NCBI RefSeq assembly: GCF_041902845.1
Contig: NZ_CP159486.1
Span: 2,108,001-2,172,000 of the forward strand
Direction: 5' to 3'
Source: Limibacterium fermenti
Lineage (GTDB): Bacteria; Bacteroidota; Bacteroidia; Bacteroidales; Dysgonomonadaceae
DNA length: 64,000 nucleotides
The translations under genes and the position numbers were made by a program. Under the pieces are notes generated by a model. The model did not search any database and was not told the DNA's origin. It worked only from the letters and a program-made list of their open reading frames with translations. Shown here piece by piece: positions 44,065 to 53,661 of this stretch. Positions within the stretch are counted from its first letter, which is position 1. Each line of letters starts with the position of its first letter.

Positions 44065-45129
44065 TCAGTGGCTTTTGGCAAGCAGGTAATAATCGAGAAG
44101 AGTCATGGCGGCCATCGCTTCGACAATCGGCACCGCCCGGGGCAACACACACGGGTCATGCCGTCCGCGCGCTTTAAAAAGAATCGTGTCTCCTTGGATA
44201 TCCGCCGTCTTTTGTTCGCGCAAGATCGTCGACACCGGTTTGAATGCCACCCGGAAATAAATATCCTGCCCATTGGAGATGCCGGCTTGAATGCCACCCG
44301 AATGATTCGTCAGGGTGCTCATTTTCCCGTCTTCCTTCACAAAAGAATCGTTGACTTCCGATCCACGGTGATCGACATCGAAGCCGCTTCCGTACTCAAA
44401 GCCTTTCACGGCGTTAATCCCCAACATCGCGGCGCCCAATGCGGCATGCAGCTTCCCGAACACGGGCTCTCCCAATCCGGCAGGCGTTCCTTGGATAACG
44501 CCGGTTATGACACCGCCGATGGTATCGCCTTGCGATTTCACCTCTTCAATCAGCCGGATCATTTCTTCCGCTTTTTGCGGATCGGGACAACGCACGATAT
44601 TGTTTTCTATTTCATTAAAATCGTATTGCGTGTAATCTCTTTCCAAAGCGACAGATCCTATTTGGGACGTATAAGCCGTAACAGAGATACCGATCTGCTT
44701 CAGATACAGTTTGGCAATCGCTCCGGCTACCACACGGGCAATCGTTTCGCGGGCAGACGATCGTCCGCCGCCGCGATAATCGCGTATACCATATTTCGTA
44801 TAATAGGTAAAGTCGGCATGCGACGGACGGAAAACATCTTTCAGATTCTCGTAATCCGACGAATGCTGATTGGTATTCTCCACCATAAAACCGATAGGCA
44901 CGCCGGTGGTCTTCCCCTCAAACAACCCGGAAAGGAACACGACCGTATCCGCCTCTTTACGAGGCGTAGTAACGCGTGATTGTCCGGGACGTCTTCTATC
45001 CAACTCCTGTTGAATAAAATCCATATCGACCTCAAGCCCTGCCGGACATCCGTCAATAACTCCCCCGATAGCTTTACCATGCGATTCGCCGAAGGACGTC
45101 AATCTAAAAATATTTCCGAATGTATTCAT
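44065..45129 (-). CDS. aroC: AroC, chorismate synthase
   Basis: A 354-residue FMN-dependent enzyme that makes chorismate from EPSP, last step of the common aromatic pathway. Signatures visible are TSFGESHGKAIGGVIDGCPAG (about 11-31), RRPGQSRVTTPRKEADTV (about 46-63), the FMN-binding DYRGGGRSSARETIARVVAGA (about 117-137) and the late HDPCVLPRAVPIVEAMAAM (about 323-341). All catalytic His and Asp regions appear present. It is the last gene before the octamer array and is separated from slyD by a heptamer array. Confidence 0.96.
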   Translation of the reverse strand: MNTFGNIFRLTSFGESHGKAIGGVIDGCPAGLEVDMDFIQQELDRRRPGQSRVTTPRKEADTVVFLSGLFEGKTTGVPIGFMVENTNQHSSDYENLKDVFRPSHADFTYYTKYGIRDYRGGGRSSARETIARVVAGAIAKLYLKQIGISVTAYTSQIGSVALERDYTQYDFNEIENNIVRCPDPQKAEEMIRLIEEVKSQGDTIGGVITGVIQGTPAGLGEPVFGKLHAALGAAMLGINAVKGFEYGSGFDVDHRGSEVNDSFVKEDGKMSTLTNHSGGIQAGISNGQDIYFRVAFKPVSTILREQKTADIQGDTILFKARGRHDPCVLPRAVPIVEAMAAMTLLDYYLLAKSH

Positions 45130-45140
45130 TTCAGTAGTCG

Positions 45141-45238
45141 GTAATTAGCAATTAGCAATTCGTAATTCGTAATTCGTAATTCGTAATTCGTAATTTGTAA
45201 TTTGTAATTCGTAATTTGTAATTTGTAATTCGCAATTA
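45141..45238. repeat. Heptamer array (TAATTYG)
   Basis: About twelve TAATTYG or TAATTAG units on plus filling the gap between slyD and aroC. Confidence 0.8.
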
Positions 45239-45847
45239 GCATCCGCATCCGCAACCGCCTTCGCCATTTCCGTGATGATGATGAGAATGATCATGCGAAC
45301 CGCAATCGCACCCCTCCGAATCATCGCAGTCATCCGAACCACAACCGCAACCCGCAGTCGTAAACAAGGCGGTTAATTCTTCGGCCGACGCATCCCTGAC
45401 ACCCAAAACCGAACCGTCGAAATGGAGAATCTCACCGGCCAACGGATGATTAAAATCCATTGTCACCATCGTATCATTCACCGACACAACCGAACCGTTC
45501 AACCGGTTGCCGTACGAATCCATCATGGGAAGCGTGTTGCCTTCGAAAAGCATTTCATGATCTATTTTTCCTTCAACCTGAAAAATATCGATCGGCAATT
45601 CCACAATTTTTTCTTCTTCATAATCGCCATAAGCTTCATCGGGCGTCAGTAAAAAAGAAAACGTGTCTCCTTTCGAAAGACCCTCTACCTTTTGTTCAAA
45701 AGCTTCCAGCATGGAGTTTGTACCGAAAATAAACTCCAACGGACTATCGACCGTTGCCTGTTCCATTAATTCACGTTCGTCGCCTTCTCCCACATGTAAG
45801 TTGTATGCAAGAGTTACATATTTGTTAGACTCAACTTTCATATTCAA
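45236..45847 (-). CDS. slyD: SlyD-type FKBP peptidyl-prolyl isomerase with metal-binding tail
   Basis: A 203-residue FKBP isomerase/chaperone of the SlyD group. N-terminal strands VESNKYVTLAYNLHV, then PLEFIFGTNSMLEAFEQKVEGLSKGDTFSF (FKBP core) and the insert-in-flap domain (about 75-130, LPIDIFQ..., MTMDFNHPLAGE). The C-terminal 35 residues are Cys/His-rich (GCGCGSDDCDDSEGCDC, DHSHHHHGNGEGGCGCGC), the nickel-binding tail of SlyD that helps metallate hydrogenases or urease. All parts are intact. Confidence 0.92.
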   Translation of the reverse strand: MNMKVESNKYVTLAYNLHVGEGDERELMEQATVDSPLEFIFGTNSMLEAFEQKVEGLSKGDTFSFLLTPDEAYGDYEEEKIVELPIDIFQVEGKIDHEMLFEGNTLPMMDSYGNRLNGSVVSVNDTMVTMDFNHPLAGEILHFDGSVLGVRDASAEELTALFTTAGCGCGSDDCDDSEGCDCGSHDHSHHHHGNGEGGCGCGC

Positions 45848-45903
45848 TTTGTATATAAATTATTTTAGTTCACCCACATGGGTAAATATGTTATTGTAAC
45901 AAT

Positions 45904-45940
45904 AAAAAGCCCGGTAGGTTTTACGCCTTGCAGGCTTTTT
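45904..45940 (-). terminator. Bidirectional terminator at the end of patB
   Basis: AAAAAGCC (45904-45911) and GGCTTTTT (45933-45940) form an 8-bp stem whose A and T tracts serve either direction; the patB stop codon lies within the loop. On minus it ends patB transcripts before slyD. Confidence 0.65.
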
Positions 45941-47093
45941 TTAGATTATTAAGAGCTGTTTCGATAACGGAGCGGGGCGTACCGACATTCATGCGCATGA
46001 ATCCCTCGCCTTCGCGTCCGAACATCGTACCGTCGTTCAAAGCCAGCCGGGCCTTATTCACAAACAAGTCCACCAACTCTTTCTGAGTAAGTCCCAATTC
46101 ACGGCAATCGAGCCACACCAAAAAGGAAGCCTGGGGAATCATCACTTTTATCTGTGGAATATGTTCTTTAAAGAAGCCATCGACCAGCGACACGTTTTGT
46201 TCCACATATTGCATCATTTCCTTCAACCATTCATCGCCTTGTTCATAAGCCGCACGGGTGGCGGTGTAAGCAAATACCGTTCCATCGTTCAATTCCCGTG
46301 CTTCCAAATAATCGAAATACAATTGGCGGATTTTCGGATTCGGCACCACGGCAAACGAACTGACAATGCCGGCAATATTAAATGTCTTGCTCGGCGCCAT
46401 CAGCGTAATGCTGTTTTGTTCCGCTTCCGGACTAACCGTTGCAAACGGCGTATGCCGATATCCGGGAAAAGCCATATCTCCATGAATTTCATCGGAAACA
46501 ACCAGCACCCGGTAAGCATGGCAAAGAGCGGCTAACTTTTTCAATTCGTCGGGAGACCAAACTCTTCCCCCGGGATTATGAGGATTGCAAAACAGGAGCA
46601 TTTTACAATCCGTCGTCTTTAGAAGACGTTCCAGTCCGTCAAAATCGATGCGGTAGCGACCGTCTTGCAATAAAAGCGGATTATGGATGACTTTCCGTCC
46701 AAGCGCCTGAGTAACCAAACGGAATGGGTGATAGACGGGCGGCTGTATGATCACGCCGTCCCCCTTTTGGGTGAAGACATCCATTGCAAAAGCAAACGCT
46801 TTCACGACACCTGGAACATACGTCAAATACTCTTGCTTCACCTTCCACTGATGCCTTCTTTTGAGCCATCCGAGAATAGAATCGTAATAAGCCTGCGAAG
46901 GCATGGTATAGCCGAATAATCCATGTTCGACCCGTTCTTTTAATGCTTCGGTAACAGCAGGGGGACAAAGAAAATCCATATCGGCCACCCATAATGGGAT
47001 CAGATCCTCACGGCCGAACAACTGTTTCAACCTTCCACTTTTTACCGTATCCGTATGACTCCTGTCAACGAATTCATCAAAATTATACTTCAT
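45921..47093 (-). CDS. patB: PatB/MalY-type cystathionine beta-lyase
   Basis: A 390-residue fold-type I PLP enzyme of the MalY/PatB group, cleaving C-S bonds of cystathionine or cysteine to pyruvate, ammonia and a thiol (or H2S). Motifs: LIPLWVADMDFLCPPAVTEAL (about 32-52), NPHNPGGRVWS (about 170-180), SDEIHGDMAF (about 201-210) and the PLP Lys in MAPSKTFNIAGI (about 231-242). The C-terminal RMNVGTPRSVIETAL is conserved. In oral anaerobes such lyases are sources of H2S; the in vivo substrate is not readable. A heptamer array precedes its start. Confidence 0.9.
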   Translation of the reverse strand: MKYNFDEFVDRSHTDTVKSGRLKQLFGREDLIPLWVADMDFLCPPAVTEALKERVEHGLFGYTMPSQAYYDSILGWLKRRHQWKVKQEYLTYVPGVVKAFAFAMDVFTQKGDGVIIQPPVYHPFRLVTQALGRKVIHNPLLLQDGRYRIDFDGLERLLKTTDCKMLLFCNPHNPGGRVWSPDELKKLAALCHAYRVLVVSDEIHGDMAFPGYRHTPFATVSPEAEQNSITLMAPSKTFNIAGIVSSFAVVPNPKIRQLYFDYLEARELNDGTVFAYTATRAAYEQGDEWLKEMMQYVEQNVSLVDGFFKEHIPQIKVMIPQASFLVWLDCRELGLTQKELVDLFVNKARLALNDGTMFGREGEGFMRMNVGTPRSVIETALNNLKKACKA

Positions 47094-47282
47094 TTTTGTA
47101 ATTCGTAATTCGTAATTCGTAATTTGTAATTTGTAATTTGTAATTCGTAATTTGTAATTTGTAATTTGTAATTCGTAATTTGTAATTTGTAATTCGTAAT
47201 TTGTAATTTGTAATTCGTAATTTGTAATTTGTAATTCGTAATTTGTAATTTGTAATTCGTAATTTGTAATTCGTAATTATTC
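47094..47282. repeat. Longest heptamer array, about 26 units of TAATTYG
   Basis: An almost pure 7-bp tandem repeat (TAATTCG and TAATTTG mixed) fills the entire gap between patB and the DUF3316 gene. Because 21 = 3 x 7 it stays open in some frames; the resulting LQITNYK-type reading frame is not a gene. Confidence 0.9.
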
Positions 47283-48129
47283 AGTAATACGCGCTTTTCA
47301 ACCAAGCGTTGTTTCTCCGGATTTTCTTTCCACCGAAATTCAGCGATTCCACCGCCATGCCAATCATAAACTGATGGGAAACAATGCGGGTAACGATTTC
47401 ATTGACATCCGTCCGGTAATAATCTCCCAGATAGGCGGCACGCAAGGTAACGTTATGCACCGGAACATCGACGGTGAAATAATTCCGTAACGAAAGTTGA
47501 TTGTGGAACGACCCGAAATGGACGGTGCCCTTACTGTTTCCTAACGAAAAGATCTCATAATACGAATGTCCGTATTCGGGTGAAAAGAACAAGCCGGCGA
47601 AAGGCGTCGTGGCCTGCCAGCGAAAAGTAACCTTCCGCCAATTATAAATAGCCATGGCCGACAAGTTGAAATTCGTAGACACTTTTAACGATCCGGGATT
47701 ATTCGAATTGCGCACATTGTAAATTCCACCCAAAGCAGCATCCCATCCGGCGCCGGCCGACAAACGGATTCCCATAACCGACCCTAACGCATAAAATCCC
47801 TGTAGGCGATAAGCGACATTACCGTAATACTCCGAAGCGGAAGCCGAGGGATTGTGCGTCACGGCTACCTGCATGAAAAACTGCTGCTGAAGCAACATTT
47901 TGTCATGCAAAAAACGGGTGCCGCCCAACCGGTCGTGTAACAGCGAAAAGGTAGTTCCCTCGTATCGCAAAGGCGACAAGTAGGAATCATTTAAATAAAC
48001 CTTTCCTACCCCCAGCAACGTAGCCTGATTCAGCGGCTTCAAGGCGACTGAATCAAGATAGACTTGGGCATGGAGCGAACAAGCGGCAAACCATCCGATG
48101 ATGAAAGCAAGTCCTATTTTCCGAAACAT
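47281..48129 (-). CDS. DUF3316-family exported protein
   Basis: A 282-residue exported protein (signal peptide about 1-21, ending SLHAQ). Alternating aromatic beta strands, e.g. KVTFRWQATTPFAGLFFSPEYGHSYYEIF (about 167-195) and SHQFMIGMAVESLNFGGKK, point to an outer-membrane barrel-like protein of the Bacteroidota DUF3316 family. Function unknown. Its start lies two bases after the parC stop, so it is co-transcribed with parC; no functional link is known. Confidence 0.8.
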   Translation of the reverse strand: MFRKIGLAFIIGWFAACSLHAQVYLDSVALKPLNQATLLGVGKVYLNDSYLSPLRYEGTTFSLLHDRLGGTRFLHDKMLLQQQFFMQVAVTHNPSASASEYYGNVAYRLQGFYALGSVMGIRLSAGAGWDAALGGIYNVRNSNNPGSLKVSTNFNLSAMAIYNWRKVTFRWQATTPFAGLFFSPEYGHSYYEIFSLGNSKGTVHFGSFHNQLSLRNYFTVDVPVHNVTLRAAYLGDYYRTDVNEIVTRIVSHQFMIGMAVESLNFGGKKIRRNNAWLKSAYY

Positions 48130-48131
48130 TT

Positions 48132-50828
48132 TTATTCAAATAAATTCATTTGTCCGGTAATTTCATCCAATAAATCGGATCCGGATGATTCTGGGTTCGT
48201 ATTCTCTTCGTCTTGATCGATTTCGATCTTCTGAGATTCTTCTTTCTCCGGTTCGGGAAAACGCACAGGTTCGAGTTCTTCCACCGACTGCACTTCGTAA
48301 TTCGCAATCCGTTTACCTTTCGCCTTATAACTTTTGACGGTAATAAACTCTTCGGCATCCAGTTCGAGCGGATCGCGAAAAGCATCTCCCCCACCAAACA
48401 CGGCCTTCATCCGGGGATATACCGTATCGGTCAATAACAATAAATAAGAACCGTCATGATCTCCCAAGAAATTAAGCAGTTTGTCCGAGTCTTCGAGATT
48501 GAATCGCTTCAGGTAAGTATATCCCTGACTCGCATCGAACAACGCGGCCGTCCAGACTTTATGCTCATCGAACTTTTCAATCCGCAAATAATCGGGTTCG
48601 AAATGATTGCTCAAATCGAAACTGCACGTGCGGAAATCCCCGTTCTTGCCGATAACCAACAGTTTATCATCGGCCTGAAACTCGCCCAGGTAGCGGCCTT
48701 CCCCGTCATAATTGAGCCGTAACACATCCGGGTCGAACCACACCTTGCGTCCGCCGAGCGTGGAAAGGCCTTTTTGTTTCAGCAAAATGCGATGCACTTC
48801 GGCTTTGGTCAGAATATTTCCCATCGCCCCCCGGCCCTTAATGGCGATACCGCTAAAATCCGTTTCAAACTGCAAGATCCGTTGCCGCGACTTCGGTTTG
48901 AGAATCACTCTTATCGTCTCCGCCTCCCCATTGGGGTTGGCACTGAAATAAGCTATCCGCGACCCCGGTTTTCCTTTAGACACATCATATTCCTTATCGC
49001 GCGTCACACCGGTAACCGCAAACCGTTTAATGTAATGCGGCGAGGTACGCCCATCGCGGTAAACAACATTATAGATCGTGCGTTTATCGTTTTTCTTAAA
49101 TATGTTGGCATACAAAATGCTTTTGCCGACAAACATCTTTTCGCTTACCTTCACCACCTTATATTTACCGTCTTTGAAGAACACGATAATATCGTCGATA
49201 TCGGAACAATTACATACGAATTCGTCCTTTTTCATTCCCGTTCCGATAAATCCTTCTTCCCGGTTGATATACAACTTTTCGTTGGCTTCTACCACTTTGC
49301 TCGCTTCAATGTTATCGAAACTCCGTATTTGCGTTTTGCGGACGAAGTTCTTGCCGTATTTCTCCTTGAGCATCAAATACCACGAAATCGTATAATCCAC
49401 TAAATGATTCAAATGATGATCGATTTCTTCGATATCTTTATGCAAAGCCGCAATCACCTCTTCGGCCTTATCGCTATTGAACTTAAGGATACGCGCCATC
49501 TTTATCTCCATGAGTTTGAGAATATCTTCCTTTCCTATCTCACGGATAAAGGTGGGCTTAAAGGGCTCTAACCGCAGGTCGATATGCTCGACGGCGGCAT
49601 CCATATTCTTGGCGTTCTCGAATTCTTTGTCCTTATAGATTCGCTCCTCGATAAATATTTTTTCAAGCGAGGCAAACAAGAGAGCTTCCTGTTTTTCGCT
49701 CTTTTCGATTTCCAATTCGCTGCGCAACAACTCTTTTGTGCGGTCGACCGACGATTTAAGCACATGGCTAACCGTCAGGAAATGGGGCTTGTCACCCTCT
49801 ATCACACAACAATTCGGAGAAATGCTGATTTCGCAATCGGTAAAGGCATACAGCGCATCGATCGTTTTGTCGGAAGACGTTCCGGCAGCCAACTGTATAT
49901 GAATTTCCACATTGCGCGCCGTAATATCGTCGACTTTTTTGATTTTTATTTTGCCCTTTTCATTGGCTTTTATAATGGAATCGACGACGCTCGCCGTGGT
50001 TTTGCCGAAAGGAATATCTTTAATGATAAGCGTTTTGTTGTCGAGCTTCGAAATAGAAGCGCGCACTTTTACCGATCCGCCCCGTTCTCCGTCGTTATAA
50101 CGTTCCACATCAATATATCCGCCGGTCTCGAAATCGGGAAACAGTTCAAAAGGTTTATCCTGCAAGTATGCCACCGAAGCATCGCATAATTCATTAAAAT
50201 TGTGCGGAAGAATTTTAGAAGACAATCCCACAGCGATTCCCTCCGCACCTTGCGCAAGCAATAAAGGGAATTTTGCCGGTAACGTAACCGGCTCTTTATT
50301 ACGGCCGTCATACGAGGGTTTCCACTCGGTGGTTTTGGCATTAAAAAGTATCTCGAGAGCGAATTTCGACAGTCGCGCTTCAATATATCGGGGAGCGGCG
50401 GCGCCGTCACCCGTCAGAATATTTCCCCAGTTCCCCTGACAATCAATGAGCAAATCTTTTTGCCCGAGTTGCACCAGCGCATCGCCAATAGAAGCGTCAC
50501 CGTGCGGATGAAACTGCATGGTATTTCCGATGATATTCGCCACCTTATTATAGCGTCCGTCATCCATCCGCTTCATCGCATGCAAAATACGTCGTTGCAC
50601 AGGTTTCAAGCCGTCAGCCAGATGCGGCACGGCACGCTCCAGAATAACATACGAAGCATAGTCCAGAAACCAGCTCTGATACATCTTCGAAAGACTTAAT
50701 ACGGAATCATCTCCTAACTTTACAGGTATCTTTGCATCCGAACCCTGATCGGAAGAGGTGGCTTCCGTTTCGCTTTCCAAATCACTATTATCCTTTATAT
50801 TATCGTCGTTTGTTTTCTTATCAGACAT
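48132..50828 (-). CDS. parC: DNA topoisomerase IV subunit A (ParC/GyrA family)
   Basis: An 898-residue type IIA topoisomerase breakage-reunion subunit. The core begins LSKMYQSWFLDYASYVILERAVPHLADGLKPVQRRIL (about 45-81). The catalytic Tyr is in GAAAPRYIEARLSKF (about 146). In the quinolone region, HPHGDASIGDALVQL has Ala where E. coli enzymes have Ser 80/83. C-terminal beta-pinwheel blades are present but weakly conserved, and the end is acidic, which argues for ParC over GyrA. The first 30 residues are an Asp/Ser-rich extension. With ParE (elsewhere) it decatenates daughter chromosomes. Confidence 0.92.
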   Translation of the reverse strand: MSDKKTNDDNIKDNSDLESETEATSSDQGSDAKIPVKLGDDSVLSLSKMYQSWFLDYASYVILERAVPHLADGLKPVQRRILHAMKRMDDGRYNKVANIIGNTMQFHPHGDASIGDALVQLGQKDLLIDCQGNWGNILTGDGAAAPRYIEARLSKFALEILFNAKTTEWKPSYDGRNKEPVTLPAKFPLLLAQGAEGIAVGLSSKILPHNFNELCDASVAYLQDKPFELFPDFETGGYIDVERYNDGERGGSVKVRASISKLDNKTLIIKDIPFGKTTASVVDSIIKANEKGKIKIKKVDDITARNVEIHIQLAAGTSSDKTIDALYAFTDCEISISPNCCVIEGDKPHFLTVSHVLKSSVDRTKELLRSELEIEKSEKQEALLFASLEKIFIEERIYKDKEFENAKNMDAAVEHIDLRLEPFKPTFIREIGKEDILKLMEIKMARILKFNSDKAEEVIAALHKDIEEIDHHLNHLVDYTISWYLMLKEKYGKNFVRKTQIRSFDNIEASKVVEANEKLYINREEGFIGTGMKKDEFVCNCSDIDDIIVFFKDGKYKVVKVSEKMFVGKSILYANIFKKNDKRTIYNVVYRDGRTSPHYIKRFAVTGVTRDKEYDVSKGKPGSRIAYFSANPNGEAETIRVILKPKSRQRILQFETDFSGIAIKGRGAMGNILTKAEVHRILLKQKGLSTLGGRKVWFDPDVLRLNYDGEGRYLGEFQADDKLLVIGKNGDFRTCSFDLSNHFEPDYLRIEKFDEHKVWTAALFDASQGYTYLKRFNLEDSDKLLNFLGDHDGSYLLLLTDTVYPRMKAVFGGGDAFRDPLELDAEEFITVKSYKAKGKRIANYEVQSVEELEPVRFPEPEKEESQKIEIDQDEENTNPESSGSDLLDEITGQMNLFE

Positions 50829-51120
50829 ATATTACATGATGAAGCCGAATCTTTTGCTTGCGGGGCTGTTATCCGGCGAACCTATCTTATTTTCTCTTTG
50901 CTTGGATTGTTTTCTTGAAAATTTCTTCAAAGATAGAGAATTTCACACGGATTTGCAAAAACGCGGGAAGAAAAACATGTTTGTCGACAAGTGCGAGCGA
51001 CCTTTAACACGATGCGACCGGAAACATTAAAAGCGATGAGCCGCCTAAACAAAAAGATGCGTATAATGGTTATGTAATTTAAAAGAACAAATTGATAACG
51101 AAATCACAACAAAACAAACA

Positions 51121-52038
51121 ATGAAAAAAGCGACATTTTCAAACATCCTGTTCACGGCATGGTTGATATTCTTAGCAACTGCTTTTCTCTCGTCCTGCGG
51201 CAGCGTGCCTCTAACGGGGAGACGTCAGTTAATGCTGGTTTCCGACAATGAAGTCACCGCCCTCAGCTTGCAGCAATATCAGGAATTTATGCGTACGGCA
51301 CCGGTAGAAAAAGGAACGGCGAATGCCCAGATGGTCAACCGGGTAGGCACACGTATTGCCGCGGCGGTGGAAACATTCCTTAAAAACAACGGGTATGAAT
51401 CGGAAATACAAAATTACTCATGGGAATTCAATTTGGTGAAGGATAACAGTGTGAACGCCTTTGCCATGCCGGGAGGAAAAGTAGTTGTATACACCGGTCT
51501 TTTGCCTGTCACACAAAATGAAGAGACGCTGGCCGTAGTTGTGGGACACGAAATAGCACACGTCGTAGCGAAGCATTCCCATGAACGGTTGAGCCAGCAA
51601 GTAGCGACGCAATACGGTGGTGCAATAGCCGGAGGATTGTTGGGAGGATCGTCGTCCGGTACGAAACAATTGGCGCAGGCGGCACTCGGATTAGGTGCGC
51701 AATATGGCGTCATGCTGCCTTACGCCCGCACTCAGGAACTCGAAGCGGACGAACTCGGATTGATTTTTATGGCGATGGCGGGATACAATCCTCAGGTGGC
51801 CATTTCGTTTTGGAAGCGTATGTCGCAACAATCGCAAGGCGGCAGCGGGCCCGAATTTATGAGCACTCACCCCAATGATGCCAAACGTATCGCTCAAATT
51901 GAAAGCAACATGCCTAACATTCTTCCTTATTATAAAGGATCGGGGGTTAGCAATAACACCTCATCCCCGATAAAGACCAAAACCAACGTTCCGGCAAAGG
52001 CACAACCGACCAAAACCTCCAAGGACTGGACGTTTTAA
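51121..52038 (+). CDS. M48-family metalloprotease lipoprotein
   Basis: A 305-residue lipoprotein (lipobox LSSC, Cys 26) followed by GSVPLTGRRQLMLVSD, typical of LoiP/YcaL-like M48 peptidases. The zinc site HEIAH is at 143-147, with the third ligand Glu in TQELEADELGLIFM (about 205). MSTHPNDAKRIAQIES (about 251-266) is the conserved C-terminal block. Family members degrade misfolded outer-membrane proteins at the periplasmic face. The last 35 residues are Thr/Lys/Pro-rich and not conserved. The 292-base gap before it holds no gene or recognised site. Confidence 0.9.
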   Translation: MKKATFSNILFTAWLIFLATAFLSSCGSVPLTGRRQLMLVSDNEVTALSLQQYQEFMRTAPVEKGTANAQMVNRVGTRIAAAVETFLKNNGYESEIQNYSWEFNLVKDNSVNAFAMPGGKVVVYTGLLPVTQNEETLAVVVGHEIAHVVAKHSHERLSQQVATQYGGAIAGGLLGGSSSGTKQLAQAALGLGAQYGVMLPYARTQELEADELGLIFMAMAGYNPQVAISFWKRMSQQSQGGSGPEFMSTHPNDAKRIAQIESNMPNILPYYKGSGVSNNTSSPIKTKTNVPAKAQPTKTSKDWTF

Positions 52039-52062
52039 TTTGGAAGAAACACCGGCTGTTTA

Positions 52063-52097
52063 CCGGGGGGCACTCCAAGCGACGCTCCCGGTTTTTA
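52063..52097 (+). terminator. Terminator after the M48 protease gene
   Basis: CCGGGGG pairs with CTCCCGG (7 bp with one G-U), followed by TTTTT, beginning 25 bases after the stop. Confidence 0.55.
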
Positions 52098-52307
52098 AAA
52101 TAACAACGGGCTTATCATTCGTTTGCGGAATACGGAAAGAATGTTAACTGCGTGGGACTTGATTTCAGAGATGTTTTACCGTAATGCGTGTTGAAAGGAA
52201 TTGGACGCGCTTATGCCGATTCAAACGATAACGAAATAACTTTTTGGTTCGGACGCGAAGGTGATGTCATTGTTTCGATGAGAAGTTATGTGAAAAATAA
52301 GACGAAA

Positions 52308-52634
52308 ATGAATTGGATTATTTTAATTATTGCAGGATTATTTGAAGTGGGATTCACCACTTGCTTAGGAAAGGCAAAAGCGGCAACAGGGATGGACGCT
52401 TTCTGGTGGTACGGAGGCTTTGTGGTTTCTTTAACCCTGAGCATGTTGCTGCTTATCAAAGCCACTCAAACGATTCCCCTTGGCACCGGCTATGCAGTCT
52501 GGACCGGTATCGGAGCAGTGGGCACGGCTATCATCGGTATCTTGATATTTAAAGATCCCGCCACTTTCTGGAGGCTTTTCTTTATGACGACGCTTATAGC
52601 TTCTATCGTCGGGCTTAAAATGGTTTCTCATTAG
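52308..52634 (+). CDS. sugE: SugE/Gdx-type small multidrug-resistance family exporter
   Basis: A 108-residue, four-helix SMR protein. The start chosen is MNWIILIIAGLFEVGFTTCLG at 52308, with Glu 13 as the central proton/substrate-binding residue. A longer frame from 52188 would add 40 residues not found in the family. TIPLGTGYAVWTGIGAVGTAIIGI (about 57-80) is the SugE/Gdx subtype signature; established members export guanidinium. I saw no convincing guanidine riboswitch in the 210 bases upstream. Confidence 0.9.
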   Translation: MNWIILIIAGLFEVGFTTCLGKAKAATGMDAFWWYGGFVVSLTLSMLLLIKATQTIPLGTGYAVWTGIGAVGTAIIGILIFKDPATFWRLFFMTTLIASIVGLKMVSH

Positions 52635-52806
52635 CCAAGACAATAACAAGAAATAGTCGTTATATTGCCATTGCTTATACCTACGGCAATTATTTTTTCT
52701 CTCCTCTCAATATAAAAAAGGTTAAACCCGCCGGAAACGGAAGAAATTATTCCTCATTAATACTTTGTAAAGGGGTTTATTAAGGCTTTTATTTAGCAGG
52801 GAAGCT

Positions 52807-52814
52807 TACTTTTG
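52807..52814 (+). promoter_or_regulatory. Promoter -7 box of the leucine-rich lipoprotein gene
   Basis: TACTTTTG (TAnnTTTG), 38 bases before the start at 52852; no clear -33 element. Confidence 0.5.
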
Positions 52815-52851
52815 GAGCAAAATTCTAATTTATTCATATTATTTTTACCTT

Positions 52852-53607
52852 ATGAAAAATTTTGCACATGTATGTCTCTTCCTTGCAGGTCTTATAGCTC
52901 TAAATTCTTGCAAAACAAATGATGTTATCGGGGAATGGGAAGACCCGGATACGAACAAAACCTACGAAATAACGGATAAAGCTTTCGGCGAGTATTTAAT
53001 CTATAATGCGTCATTGGCCGAAACCGAAGACAACAAACTGCCCTCAGGCATTGCTTTTGAAAAAGACGGGAAAATGTACATCGACAAAGAGGTGGCCGCA
53101 ACCGTAACCTATCTTTATTTAGTGAAGGACAACAACCGGATGGAAGATTTGGAAAAAGCCGGAGTAACGACGGCACGCGAGAAAATTGCCGGCTTGGACG
53201 GCATTCAACTTTTCACGGAATTAAAAGAAATAAAGCTCACCTCAAATGCATTGACCGGAACATTAGACCTTTCGATGCTTACCAAACTCGAAACCCTGGA
53301 GATGAATTCAAACTTTGTAAACGAACTGATCGTTCCGCCCTCCCTGACAAGGCTTCGCTATGCGGCAAGCACCTCCGATTCGGCGCCGGACAATCGATGG
53401 CTTATCTCTATCGATCTCTCCCAAAACCCAACCATCAATCACATTCATTTACCCAATCATCATCTCACGAAAAATGGCTTTAAGCTTCCCGGAACTTTTA
53501 GCGAACTGACTTATATCAATGTCTCGGGAAATACGGACGCTCCTTTTACTATTCCGGCCGCATTGTTCGGTCAACTCGAAACGAAAGACGGTGTAATTTC
53601 CGAATAA
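52852..53607 (+). CDS. Small lipoprotein with leucine-rich repeats
   Basis: A 251-residue lipoprotein (lipobox LNSC, about Cys 20). Residues about 115-235 are leucine-rich repeats of the bacterial surface type: IQLFTELKEIKLTSNALTGTL, MLTKLETLEMNSNFVNEL, LISIDLSQNPTINHIHLPNH and ELTYINVSGNTD. About four to five units are present, fewer than in adhesins such as BspA. A unique N-terminal domain (25-110) precedes them. A surface binding role is likely from the family; the ligand is unknown. The transporter gene follows after 54 bases. Confidence 0.82.
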   Translation: MKNFAHVCLFLAGLIALNSCKTNDVIGEWEDPDTNKTYEITDKAFGEYLIYNASLAETEDNKLPSGIAFEKDGKMYIDKEVAATVTYLYLVKDNNRMEDLEKAGVTTAREKIAGLDGIQLFTELKEIKLTSNALTGTLDLSMLTKLETLEMNSNFVNELIVPPSLTRLRYAASTSDSAPDNRWLISIDLSQNPTINHIHLPNHHLTKNGFKLPGTFSELTYINVSGNTDAPFTIPAALFGQLETKDGVISE

Positions 53608-53661
53608 AGCCGGAAATATCTTGATTCCCGATCTATAAAAACAACATAAACGATAACAGGT

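Noticed and set aside
43912..44979. Long open frame (about 355 codons) on plus opposite aroC
   Set aside because: It starts inside speA, translates the octamer repeat and then the antisense of aroC. The composition is Arg/His-rich without any family signal, while aroC on minus is certain.
47090..47305. Open frame encoding repeated LQITNYK
   Set aside because: Produced by the 7-bp repeat staying open in one frame; no ribosome binding site and no domain.
52098..52307. Guanidine riboswitch upstream of the SugE/Gdx-type gene
   Set aside because: I looked for paired hairpins with ACGR loops (guanidine-II) and found only ACGC words without clear stems. A covariance-model search would decide.
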